Positions 26,129-34,872 of a stretch of DNA of 64,000 nucleotides are shown piece by piece. A program made the translations under genes and the position numbers. Source of the DNA: Flavobacterium notoginsengisoli (GTDB lineage: Bacteria; Bacteroidota; Bacteroidia; Flavobacteriales; Flavobacteriaceae); NCBI RefSeq assembly GCF_014207905.1, contig NZ_JACHLB010000011.1:1-64000 (forward strand), written 5' to 3'. Each line of letters begins with the position of its first letter. Position 1 is the first letter of the stretch. The notes beneath the pieces were generated by a model. It worked only from the letters and a program-made list of their open reading frames with translations, did no database searches and had not been told where the DNA came from.

Positions 26129-27958
26129 TTATTTAACAGATAAATTATCAATTTTGTTATTTTTTAAATCAATTTTAAAATGGTCGGAAGGTTCACCATT
26201 CATTGTTTTCCAAAATATTTCTGCCCACAAAACCAACTTTGGATCATTTGATTTTTTAAAGTACTTACAGATCAATTCATATTGTTTTAATCTCTCTTTT
26301 CCTATTTCAGAAAAAGCGAGTTCGTCGGCACTTTTTAGGCGATAAAAATCGAAAATCATATCAAAACCAGTCCAAGATTCAAAATCAGAAAGAGTCAAAG
26401 AGTTTGCTTTTAAATCTTTATTGATTTCAGATGTATTTTTATTCAATTCTAATAAATCTTTCCCTGAAATTTTTTCAATTGATTTTAATAAATCTGCTGG
26501 AAAATCTTCAGGTAAAAATCTCAAACGAACCAATTCTTTTAAATGCCAATTTGTAAATTCTTTGTAATTTTTAGCATTTAAAATTTCTTTATTCCAAATA
26601 TGATCATCTTTAATACTTTGTAAATAAGCATATTCTTCTTCGTAAAAAGGAAATAAACTATCAAATTTATCAACTTTACCAATTACAATAGTTTCTACTT
26701 CAAATTCAGAATTAGAATGAATCGTCAATATTTTGTACGCTGGCATATATGCGGCAAGTGAAGGAGTTTGAATATTAAACAAAGTATTTCCTTTTGCCGT
26801 TGTTCTTACGCCTGTATCGTTAATATGCATATGTCCTCCAAAATGAATCTGAATTCCGGCATCTGCAAATTGCTGAGCTACTTCTTCATCTGGAACTCGC
26901 TGTAATTGCATTTTGTTTGCTCCAAAAAGCTGTTTTAATTCTGGCGAAGCGTCATCATTAAATTCAACCATCGGATAATGGCTAAAAGCAATTAGAATTT
27001 TTCCTTTTTGTTTCGCTTCCGCGGAAACTTTCTTAACCCAATTTATCAAATGGCTTTTATAAATCAGAACGTTATTATAACCTGTATTGGCTCCAGAAAA
27101 ATCATGCGGATTATTAGGTTCTCCAGATAATTTTTCGTTTGGAACATAAGCATTCGCATCTATTGCCAAAAGCCAAATTCCTTTTACAGGTTCAACTAAA
27201 TAACTGGCATCTGGAAGATACAAATTCGTGTTTTTAATTACATACGTTCTTTTTTCTAAATCAGATTCTTTTTGCGCTTTTTCAAAATTATATTGTTCGT
27301 AAGTGTAGTTTGAAAAAGGTGTTTCCCAATATAAATCAGTTTTTTTCGGAAAAAAACCAAAATCGCGCATTTCGTTAATGGTTTCTTTGTAACCCCAATT
27401 TTTTATATCTGTAGTAATAATGGGTTCTAAATCACTTTTGACTTTGTTCAAATTATTTTTAGAACTGCTTATAATTTGCTCTTTTCCTCCTTTTCCTAAA
27501 AAATCAGTTTTGGCAGCATCTTGAGAAAACGGTCTTACAACATCATGATTTCCTGTAGTTACGTAAAATGAAAGTCCGTATTTTTTTGAATATTCGTTAA
27601 GTATTTTTTTCAGTCCTCGAACATGAACTGGCTGTCCGTCATCGCTAAAATCGCCAGGAAGAACAACTTGCTTGATATTTCTTTTTACGATGTCATTTAG
27701 AGCTTCTAAAAAAGCAAAATAATTTTCATTGAAGATTCTGGTCGAATGTAATTGCGCATTCATTGTTCTTATATTAGCATATTCTCCCGTTTTCGGATTT
27801 TCGATTCCTTTGTAATCGTTATCCTCAAATTTGGCAAAAATATCCTGTAAATGAACATCGGCTATAAAAGCAATCTGAACTTCTTTTTTTGCAATCTGCT
27901 GTGATTTACAAGAATTTAAAGAAAGTAATAGTACTATTATAGCCGATATTCTAAACAT
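26129..27958 (-). CDS. Metallophosphoesterase lipoprotein (calcineurin-like)
   Basis: This two-metal phosphoesterase shows all the core motifs in order: ADVHLQD, PGDFSDDG, TGNHDV, FSHYPM and GGHMHIND. The N-terminus is a lipoprotein signal (SLNSCKSQ), so it is anchored in an envelope membrane. At 609 residues it is larger than the catalytic core. The C-terminal 190 residues are helical-looking and I do not recognise them. The substrate is unknown; the superfamily includes sphingomyelinases, nucleotidases and phosphodiesterases. It lies directly before the HTCS gene, and its presence in a glycan locus suggests a phosphate-bearing glycan or glycolipid. Confidence 0.85.
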   Translation of the reverse strand: MFRISAIIVLLLSLNSCKSQQIAKKEVQIAFIADVHLQDIFAKFEDNDYKGIENPKTGEYANIRTMNAQLHSTRIFNENYFAFLEALNDIVKRNIKQVVLPGDFSDDGQPVHVRGLKKILNEYSKKYGLSFYVTTGNHDVVRPFSQDAAKTDFLGKGGKEQIISSSKNNLNKVKSDLEPIITTDIKNWGYKETINEMRDFGFFPKKTDLYWETPFSNYTYEQYNFEKAQKESDLEKRTYVIKNTNLYLPDASYLVEPVKGIWLLAIDANAYVPNEKLSGEPNNPHDFSGANTGYNNVLIYKSHLINWVKKVSAEAKQKGKILIAFSHYPMVEFNDDASPELKQLFGANKMQLQRVPDEEVAQQFADAGIQIHFGGHMHINDTGVRTTAKGNTLFNIQTPSLAAYMPAYKILTIHSNSEFEVETIVIGKVDKFDSLFPFYEEEYAYLQSIKDDHIWNKEILNAKNYKEFTNWHLKELVRLRFLPEDFPADLLKSIEKISGKDLLELNKNTSEINKDLKANSLTLSDFESWTGFDMIFDFYRLKSADELAFSEIGKERLKQYELICKYFKKSNDPKLVLWAEIFWKTMNGEPSDHFKIDLKNNKIDNLSVK

Positions 27959-28029
27959 ATATTTTATTATTCTTTTTATGATTATCTCTTATTTGTCCCA
28001 TTTTTAAAAATAGAAAACCTATAAAATCA

Positions 28030-28159
28030 GACGCGGATTAAACAGATTCGCTAACGCGAAGACGCGGATAAAAACGGATTTTTTTAATCTTTTAAAAGCT
28101 ATAAATAGATTATCCGTTATAATCCGCGTCTTTACGAAGTAAATCCGTTCAATCCGCGT
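28030..28159. repeat. Nested palindromic repeat (ACGCGGATTAA family)
   Basis: The outer arms ACGCGGATTAAACAGATT (28031-28048) and AATCCGTTCAATCCGCGT (28142-28159) pair with two mismatches. The inner arms GACGCGGATAAAAACGGAT (28061-28079) and ATCCGTTATAATCCGCGTC (28112-28130) also pair. It occupies the gap between DUF4861 and the phosphoesterase gene. Confidence 0.75.
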
Positions 28160-28181
28160 GCTCGCTTAAAGGATAATTAAG

Positions 28182-29033
28182 TTATTTTTTAACGAAAGCT
28201 TCTAATTTATCTAAAGTATTCAATTCTGATTCTCTCGCACTAGAAGATATAATCGTTGTTTCTAAAGTTTTAGCAGGTTTTGAAATCAACAAATATTGTG
28301 TTCCATCATCTGTAGTTTTTTCATAATCTTTTGGATTGTACTTAATTGCAGCTCCAACTTCTACAATTTCAGCCGCAACGTCTTCTGGATGTTTTCCCCA
28401 AACTGCGATATAATTTGTTCCTTTCTTCGTTGCACAATCTTTAAAGTAATTTACTCCTGTTGCAAATTGTACTTTTTCTCCAGTTAAAGAAACAGCTTCT
28501 ACTTTTGCTTCTCTTTTTCCAGAAAATACTGTTACACGAACCAAAATATCTACTTTTTTTCCTTTGTAAGGCACTCCTCTAGAAATCATTTCCATCCAAG
28601 AAGTGGTGTCTGTTTTTCCTACACGAGCCAAACGGTTTGTTACAGGATTTAATGGTACAAGTTTGTCTCCGTCCCAAAGCTTCACACCTCCTAAACCAAC
28701 AGTTGATGCAACTTTATAATAATCTGCCCCCCATCCTTCTTTTTGCTGTTGCGGTGTTGGGTACCAGTTTGCTTTTCTTAATTCTAAACCTGGTTTTGCT
28801 TTAGAATAAACATCAATCGCTACTTTATCGCTGAAATAAATTCTCAAAGCCATCCATTCATTTTCAACGGCTGGACCGTGATGTCCGATTGTTTTATATA
28901 AATCTCCTGTTTCTGAACCAATATCTGTTAAGTACGTAATTTTATCAGACTTCATATACAAACTGGTGTCTGTATTATTCTGTCCAAAACAAATGCAGCA
29001 AAAAAGTAAAGAGGTTACGATAGATAATTTCAT
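28182..29033 (-). CDS. Secreted DUF4861-like protein
   Basis: This is a 283-residue protein with a signal peptide ending ...CICFGQ. The sequence contains a HHGPAVENEWMALRIYF block and a VDILVRVTVFSGKREAKVEAVS strand, which resemble DUF4861 proteins found next to polysaccharide-degrading enzymes in Bacteroidetes. The assignment is from memory and moderately sure. It is shorter than many DUF4861 proteins. The biochemical role is unknown; the beta-rich pattern would fit a carbohydrate-processing or binding fold. It is flanked by palindromic repeats on both sides and may be read from the upstream GH92 genes. Confidence 0.65.
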   Translation of the reverse strand: MKLSIVTSLLFCCICFGQNNTDTSLYMKSDKITYLTDIGSETGDLYKTIGHHGPAVENEWMALRIYFSDKVAIDVYSKAKPGLELRKANWYPTPQQQKEGWGADYYKVASTVGLGGVKLWDGDKLVPLNPVTNRLARVGKTDTTSWMEMISRGVPYKGKKVDILVRVTVFSGKREAKVEAVSLTGEKVQFATGVNYFKDCATKKGTNYIAVWGKHPEDVAAEIVEVGAAIKYNPKDYEKTTDDGTQYLLISKPAKTLETTIISSSARESELNTLDKLEAFVKK

Positions 29034-29206
29034 AATTTAAATATTATAGTTTAAGTGTAATTCCTGTAAATTTAAAAACAACTTTCAACAATTTACTAAG
29101 AATTCCGCCTAATGTTCAGAAATTATCAATTTATACTTAAAATGTGAAAAATCTTCAATCGATATTCTATCTCTTTTTTTACTTGCTAATGTTTTCAATT
29201 AATTTT
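29034..29206. other. Non-coding gap before DUF4861
   Basis: The 322-bp gap contains the palindromic repeat at 29207-29338. In the remaining 173 bp I see AT-rich DNA with no gene, no copy of the HTCS-type operator and no clear TTG/TAnnTTTG promoter. Confidence 0.5.
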
Positions 29207-29338
29207 AAACACATAGAAACATAGATTCTAATGCTTGTTAAAAAGCGTTTCACTTGTATGAACAAACATAGCTATGCATGAGAAACTAGTTTCTTTTGTC
29301 TTCTTTTTGCGCAATCAAAACTATGTTTCTATGTGTTT
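29207..29338. repeat. Palindromic repeat, ACACATAGAAACATAG family, copy 2
   Basis: A perfect 18-bp inverted repeat, AAACACATAGAAACATAG (29207-29224) and its complement (29321-29338), surrounds a core with AACATAGCTATG and GAAACTAGTTTC. The arms and core match copy 1 at 20547-20681, while the loop sequences have diverged. Confidence 0.8.
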
Positions 29339-29355
29339 ATAATAAAACCGCCTTG

Positions 29356-29919
29356 TTAATCCACAACTTTTACTAAAATTGGATTAATGCCTAACGGATT
29401 CTTGATTATTTTACAGATTAAAGGAAACTCTGGATTTTTTACAATCCACATTTCGGTTTCGTCTATTTGTGCAATTACATGCAATGCATCTACTAATTTA
29501 CCGTCAATTGAAATTCCGTTTTTGTCTTCTGTTTTATCTAAAACATAAGTTGTATTATTATAAACGAATGAATTGTTTTTTAGTAAATCTTGATACGCCG
29601 ATCTTGAAATCATAAAAAAAGTTTCTGTTGGTTTTAAGTTTAAAACTGGCGCATATTCTCCTTGATTAAAACTTAATTCTGTTCCGTTTTTTATTGCTTC
29701 TGGCAACATTACAATAGTACTTTTTACGCCTCTGGTTTCTAGTTTAAATGCTAAACCATTTCCATTTGTTTGTGCTTTAAGCGATAATGTTCTGGTTTGT
29801 CCGTGCAGTTTGCAGACGTAATTCAGTTCGGTATTATTTTTTATTGTCGGAATGTAATTCTGTGCGATTCCTTTCTGATAAACAATGCAGAAAAGAATCA
29901 TTAAAAATATATTTTTCAT
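29356..29919 (-). CDS. Small secreted protein of unknown function
   Basis: I do not recognise this protein. From the ATG at 29919 it has 187 residues and a signal peptide (MKNIFLMILFCIVYQKGIAQ). An in-frame ATG at 29931, one base after the GH92 stop codon, would add four residues and couple translation. The mature part is predicted beta-rich, with the segments LNLKPTETFFMISRSAYQ and TEMWIVKNPEFPLICKI, and has no cysteine pair or metal motif I can name. Its tight linkage to GH92 suggests a periplasmic accessory or binding role. It is the end of the SusC-SusD-GH92-GH92 series before a palindrome. Confidence 0.7.
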   Translation of the reverse strand: MKNIFLMILFCIVYQKGIAQNYIPTIKNNTELNYVCKLHGQTRTLSLKAQTNGNGLAFKLETRGVKSTIVMLPEAIKNGTELSFNQGEYAPVLNLKPTETFFMISRSAYQDLLKNNSFVYNNTTYVLDKTEDKNGISIDGKLVDALHVIAQIDETEMWIVKNPEFPLICKIIKNPLGINPILVKVVD

Positions 29920-29932
29920 CTTGCTTATCATT

Positions 29933-32206
29933 TTATTTTGCTGGCGGTAAAATTGTTGCTCCCCATTTTGAAGGTTTTGAATCCATTTCTAGAACAAGTT
30001 CTCCACCGTTATTAATATCTTCATGTAAAATCCAAGCTTGATTAAATGGTTTTCCGTTTAAGAAAGCGGCTTTTATATATCTGTTTTTATCACTCATTTT
30101 TTTAGTTGTGATTTTAAAACTTTTACCGTTTTCTAATTTCACAACCGTTTCTTTAATCAGTGGTGTATTAATCAAATAATAAGGCTGTCCCGCATTCGGA
30201 TACAATCCCATCATGTGGAAAGCCAACCACGAAGACATTGCGCCAGAATCATCATTTCCAGGCAAACCTTCTCTTGAGGTATTGAAACTGTTTTTTATAA
30301 TAGTTCTGATTCTGTCGCTGCTCAAATACGGTTTTCCGATCCAATGATATAAACATGGTGTTAAGAATGACGGTTCGTTTGCAACATTAAATAAATCATT
30401 GTCAAAAAAAGTATTCAATCGATTTTCAAATGCTTTTTCTCCACCAGATTTTTTTACTAATTCAGGAATATCGTGCGGAAGGCTGAATGAATATTCCCAA
30501 GAAGTTCCTTCGTAAAAGAAAACGCACCAATGACAAACATACCAAGGCGATTCGATAATTACAGGTGTATATTTAAAAGTCGGTTTTTGGATTTTAGATT
30601 CACCAAAAACAACATCGTCTAGCCAATTTCCGTCTTTGTCTTTAGGCATAATAAAACCTTTTGCACCATTATTTTCATAATCTGCACGCCATAAATTTTG
30701 CCAGTTTTTAGATTGCTTCATGTACTGATTGTACAAGTTAGTTTTTCCTAATCCTTTTGCAACAACAGCAATATTATAATCATTGTATGCATAATCAATA
30801 GTTCGATTTCCAGCACGATCTGTGCCGTACGGAACGTAACCTAATGTCAAATAATCGATCAATCCACCTCTTCCTTCTTTCTCTTCATTGCCTCCTGGCG
30901 GAACTGTAGCATCTTTAAGCATTGCTTGAAGTGCTAATTCATAATCAATTCCTTTTAAGTTTTTTACAAAGGCATCAGCTATCACAACTTCACCATTAGA
31001 ACCTCCTTGTGTTCTTCCGTTATCATTTCCGCTTCTTCCTTCTGGCAAATAACCTTCGCGTTTGTAGATATTCAACATGGCGTTGATAATATCTACTTTA
31101 CGTTTCGAATCAATCAAAGTAATCAGCGGACTCGAAGTTCTAAATGTATCCCAAATAGTATAAAAATCATCGTAATAAGGTTCGTCATTTGTCCATAACG
31201 GATTTTCTCCCGTACGATCAACAGGCATAATCATAGTATGATACAAACCGGTGTAGAACATTTTTTTATATTCTTCTGAAGTATCTGCAGAAAGCTGAAT
31301 TCTGCTCAATAAGTTTTCCCATTTATTTTCTAATGCGGTCAAAACATTGTTGAAATTCCAATGCGGAATTTCGACTTCAATATTGTTTTTTGCTTTTAAT
31401 TCGCTTAAGAAAGAAATTCCGATTTTTACATTTAATTCTTCTTTTCCAGAATTTCCAAAAGAAAGTAACGCTGCTGTTTTCTTTCCAGAATCAAATTGCG
31501 CTTTTTGATTGTTATAAAATTTACCGTCTTTAAACGTTACATATTTGGCAATTGGCTGATCGAAAGTAGCCCAAAAATAAACCGTATAAGCGCGTCCGTT
31601 ATTCCAGCCGCCTCTAATTCTGCTGTAACCTCTCACTTCAGTATCTGAAACAATTTCGATTTGAGAACCTACAAATTGCTGTGCTTCTCTTGCATCAGGA
31701 ATTTTTTCTTCACCTAGAAAAAATCCAGGATCTATTTTTAATTCTTTTGAAGTATTTTTTGGATAAGTAAATCGGTAAAAAGATACTTTTTCTCCAGTAG
31801 TTATTTCTGTTTTAATTTTGTTTTCCTTAAAAACAGTTTCATAATAACCTAGTTTAACATTTTCTTCTGCTCTAAATGAGGTTTGATCCATTTTATCCAA
31901 TCCTCCAGTAAAAGGCATGATCTGAATATTTCCGTATTTTGGGCCTCCTCCTGTTCCGCTTACATGTACTTGACTAAAACCTGTAACTTCTTTTGGAATT
32001 GGCAACCAGCCGCTATTAGGGCTCGATGTGCAATCTGGACTTGGTTTTACCATTCCGTAAGGACAAGATGGACCGATAAAAACTCTTCCAACTCCTTCTG
32101 AGCCAATCATCGGGTCAACATATTGATGAACGTTTGATTGCGCATAATTTTCGATTGCAAAAAGAAAGCTTATCGCTAAGAAAATGATAGACTTTGGATT
32201 TTTCAT
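29933..32206 (-). CDS. GH92 exo-alpha-mannosidase family enzyme
   Basis: GH92 enzymes are calcium-dependent inverting exo-alpha-mannosidases. This 757-residue protein has the N-terminal beta-sandwich (YVDPMIGSEGVG, GPSCPYGMVKPSPD) and the (alpha/alpha)6 barrel. The catalytic acid is E566 (YEGTSWEYSF), and the base-side aspartates are D652/D653 (GNDDSGAMSSW). The signal peptide ends ...ENYAQ. These features match the canonical GH92 clade. Within the locus it probably removes terminal alpha-mannose after import. It lies 20 bp after a more divergent GH92. Confidence 0.92.
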   Translation of the reverse strand: MKNPKSIIFLAISFLFAIENYAQSNVHQYVDPMIGSEGVGRVFIGPSCPYGMVKPSPDCTSSPNSGWLPIPKEVTGFSQVHVSGTGGGPKYGNIQIMPFTGGLDKMDQTSFRAEENVKLGYYETVFKENKIKTEITTGEKVSFYRFTYPKNTSKELKIDPGFFLGEEKIPDAREAQQFVGSQIEIVSDTEVRGYSRIRGGWNNGRAYTVYFWATFDQPIAKYVTFKDGKFYNNQKAQFDSGKKTAALLSFGNSGKEELNVKIGISFLSELKAKNNIEVEIPHWNFNNVLTALENKWENLLSRIQLSADTSEEYKKMFYTGLYHTMIMPVDRTGENPLWTNDEPYYDDFYTIWDTFRTSSPLITLIDSKRKVDIINAMLNIYKREGYLPEGRSGNDNGRTQGGSNGEVVIADAFVKNLKGIDYELALQAMLKDATVPPGGNEEKEGRGGLIDYLTLGYVPYGTDRAGNRTIDYAYNDYNIAVVAKGLGKTNLYNQYMKQSKNWQNLWRADYENNGAKGFIMPKDKDGNWLDDVVFGESKIQKPTFKYTPVIIESPWYVCHWCVFFYEGTSWEYSFSLPHDIPELVKKSGGEKAFENRLNTFFDNDLFNVANEPSFLTPCLYHWIGKPYLSSDRIRTIIKNSFNTSREGLPGNDDSGAMSSWLAFHMMGLYPNAGQPYYLINTPLIKETVVKLENGKSFKITTKKMSDKNRYIKAAFLNGKPFNQAWILHEDINNGGELVLEMDSKPSKWGATILPPAK

Positions 32207-32225
32207 TTAATGTTTTTCTTTAATA

Positions 32226-34538
32226 TTAGGGGTTTGATGTATTTGACATTTCTAAAACTAATTCTCCGCCATTTGTAATTTCTTGATGCGAAAGAGTAAA
32301 ATCTTTCACTTCTTTATTATTGAATTTGATATCTTTTATATAAACATTTTCAGCGCTATTATTCTGCGCTTTAATTATAAATGTTTTGCCTGAATAATAT
32401 TTTGGATTCAAATCAATTGAGATTTTATTAAATATCGGACTTCCAATTTGATAAACAGCGTCTTTGTCTGTTCCTCCATTCATTTGAAACAAGCCAATTT
32501 TTAGTAAAACATTCAAACTTCCCATTAAACCTTGATCTTCATCACCATTATAACCCGTTGCTGGCGATAATCCGCTGAAGGTTTCTTTTACTACATTTCT
32601 TGTCCAATATTGCGTTAAATCGGGTCTTCCTAAAACCGTAAAAATATTTGAGGTTTGAATCGAAGGCTGATTTCCAAAATTGATCGGAATTCTGCTAAAT
32701 TCTGGGTGTAATTCGGCATCGTGCGAAGTTCCCGAAGTAAATTTTTGGTTCTTAGCCGTTTCAAATTGTGTGTTTAATTTACTTATCGCCTTTTCTTTTC
32801 CTCCCATTAAATCTGCCAAACCGACAATATCATGCGGTACAAACCATGTTGACTGCGCTCCGTTAGATTCTATAAATCCGTTTTCGTATTGATACGGATC
32901 ATAATTTTCTCTCCATTTTCCGTCTACATCTTTCGGACGCATCCAGCCAATTTTAGCATCAAAAACATTCTTGTAGTTTTCTGCTCTTTTCATGAAGTAA
33001 TTATAATCTTCTTCATGATTTAGCTTTTTAGCCAATTGCGCCAACGTCCAATCTTGATAAGCATATTCTAAAGTCTGGCTTGCACCATCTTCATGGCTTC
33101 CAAAATTACCATCAGGAAGTGGGTATGGCACATAACCTTTTTCTAAATAATACTTTAATCCGCCGCCAATATTTGTATTGTGTTCATAACCCGCTTTAGA
33201 CATAATTCCGTCAGTCATGTGCCCTTTTTTTAGCGCTACATAAATAGCTTCCAAATCATTTTTTACAATTCCTTTTTGAATCGCACTCACAATAAATGGC
33301 GTTGCAGAAGCTCCAGTCATTACATAAGTATCATTTCCACCTGAAGGACCACGCGGAATTGAACCTCCATCTTTATAATATTGCATTAGCGAATACACAA
33401 ATTCTTCCATAATCTCAGGATAAACTAATCCCCAAAGATTATTAATCGTCCATTGTGCACCCCAAAAAGCATCCGAATTATAATGATTGAATTTTGGTTT
33501 TCCATCGGCATTTAAAGGTAAATGTCCCACCCTGAACGTGTCCCCCGTGTTATCAGGGTAGGATCCATTTGCGTCACTGATCTTTTTTCTTCCTTGCAAA
33601 GCATGCCATAAATCAGTGTAAAATCTTTTTTGATCGGTTGCTGTTCCTCCTTCAATTTTTATTCTTCCTAACAAATCGCTCCATTCCATTCTGGAATCAG
33701 CAACCGTTTGATCAAAATTCCAATGCGTTAATTCGGTTTCAATATTGTTATTTGCGTTTTCGATAGAAGTGTATGAAATACCAACTTTCATTAATACTTG
33801 TCCTTTTGTTTTTCCAAAATGAATCAAATAATTTCCTGTTTCTTTATCTCTTTCTAAAGAAGTAATTGGTTGATTGGTTTTAACTTTAAAAAATACCGTT
33901 AATGGTTTTGGACGCCTAAAATTGGTACTTAAAACTAAAGATCCTGAAAGTTCAAAATCGTTGTTTTTTTCTAATTTTCCATTGGTATTATCACATGGTC
34001 CTAAAACTGTATTCACATTAAAAAGAACTGCCTTTTGAGGATTAGCAGGAAAAGTATATTTATGAAAACCAACTCTTGTTGTACTGGTTATTTCTGCTGT
34101 TATTTGATATCTATCTAATTTTAGTGAATGATATCCAGGTGTTATAATTTCTGTTTGATGACTGAATTTCGAATAAAAATCTTTAAAAATACTAGCCTTA
34201 TTTTTATTCGAAATTGTAACGGGCATTACCGAAACACCTGACATCTGCCATTCGTGAACGTGGCTAAAACCTTTAACGGTATCGGTTGTGTATTTATAAC
34301 CGCCTCCCCAATCGCCTTTAATCTCGGTATCTGGACTTAAATTTACCATTCCAAATGGACGGCTTGCAGATGAGAAGTAAAACCATCTTGAATTTTCAGT
34401 GTCCAACAACGGGTAAACCAAATCTGAGATTTGTTTCTTTTTTAGAGAAACTGATTTTTGAGCGTTGCATGACACTAAAAAAATAAGAGTTAAACTTATT
34501 CCGATACGTCCTATTTTTAAGATTTTATTTAGTTCCAT
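32226..34538 (-). CDS. Divergent GH92 family lipoprotein
   Basis: This is a 770-residue GH92 homologue with a lipoprotein signal (LVSCNAQ). It keeps the N-terminal fold (RPFGMVNLSPDTEIKGDW) and the acid region around E557 (ESNGAQSTWFVPHD). The usual GNDDSGxMSAW motif is changed to GDEDQGLMGSLN (D666, D668). It is only distantly similar to the neighbouring GH92 and probably belongs to another clade with a different linkage or sugar. Membrane anchoring, unlike the soluble neighbour, suggests that it acts first, at the surface or outer periplasm. Confidence 0.85.
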   Translation of the reverse strand: MELNKILKIGRIGISLTLIFLVSCNAQKSVSLKKKQISDLVYPLLDTENSRWFYFSSASRPFGMVNLSPDTEIKGDWGGGYKYTTDTVKGFSHVHEWQMSGVSVMPVTISNKNKASIFKDFYSKFSHQTEIITPGYHSLKLDRYQITAEITSTTRVGFHKYTFPANPQKAVLFNVNTVLGPCDNTNGKLEKNNDFELSGSLVLSTNFRRPKPLTVFFKVKTNQPITSLERDKETGNYLIHFGKTKGQVLMKVGISYTSIENANNNIETELTHWNFDQTVADSRMEWSDLLGRIKIEGGTATDQKRFYTDLWHALQGRKKISDANGSYPDNTGDTFRVGHLPLNADGKPKFNHYNSDAFWGAQWTINNLWGLVYPEIMEEFVYSLMQYYKDGGSIPRGPSGGNDTYVMTGASATPFIVSAIQKGIVKNDLEAIYVALKKGHMTDGIMSKAGYEHNTNIGGGLKYYLEKGYVPYPLPDGNFGSHEDGASQTLEYAYQDWTLAQLAKKLNHEEDYNYFMKRAENYKNVFDAKIGWMRPKDVDGKWRENYDPYQYENGFIESNGAQSTWFVPHDIVGLADLMGGKEKAISKLNTQFETAKNQKFTSGTSHDAELHPEFSRIPINFGNQPSIQTSNIFTVLGRPDLTQYWTRNVVKETFSGLSPATGYNGDEDQGLMGSLNVLLKIGLFQMNGGTDKDAVYQIGSPIFNKISIDLNPKYYSGKTFIIKAQNNSAENVYIKDIKFNNKEVKDFTLSHQEITNGGELVLEMSNTSNP

Positions 34539-34670
34539 GTAGAATTAGGCAATATTAGTTTAAAAAGTTTTTTTGTATGTTTTCTTATCATTAAATCGAA
34601 AACACAAGGCATAAAAAATGCAAGAGAATTATTGACTTTAGCATAATCTCTAAATAATTAAAGAATGTGA

Positions 34671-34723
34671 CAAAGCTTAATTTTTCAATCCTGTGACCAA
34701 AAACAGGATTCTATTAAGCTTTG
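34671..34723. repeat. Perfect-armed palindrome between SusD and GH92
   Basis: CAAAGCTTAA (34671-34680) pairs with TTAAGCTTTG (34714-34723). Inside, AATCCTGT (34687-34694) pairs with ACAGGATT (34703-34710). With the terminator at 34790-34828 it makes a two-hairpin spacer. The remainder of the 334-bp gap (34539-34670) shows no gene and only a weak TAATATTG box, without a TTG partner. Confidence 0.65.
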
Positions 34724-34789
34724 TTCCATTCAAAGAAAAATAAACTGAACTGATTCTCACGAGCAACTGATTAAACCAGTTTTCTTTTG

Positions 34790-34828
34790 AAAAAAAGGAG
34801 AAGATTTTTGACTCTCCTCTCCTTTTTA
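34790..34828 (-). terminator. Intrinsic terminator or attenuator after SusD
   Basis: AAAAAGGAGA (34792-34801) pairs with TCTCCTTTTT (34818-34827). On the minus strand the stem is followed by a run of T. It lies 45 bp after the SusD stop codon and would reduce read-through into the GH92 genes, a common arrangement that lets SusCD be expressed above the enzymes. Confidence 0.65.
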
Positions 34829-34872
34829 AATTAAAATAGAATTACAATGTGTACTTAACTAAATTATTATTT

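Noticed and set aside
20547..29338. CRISPR-like repetition of ACACATAGAAACATAG elements
   Set aside because: Only two copies 8.7 kb apart, each an inverted repeat, with no regular spacers or cas genes.
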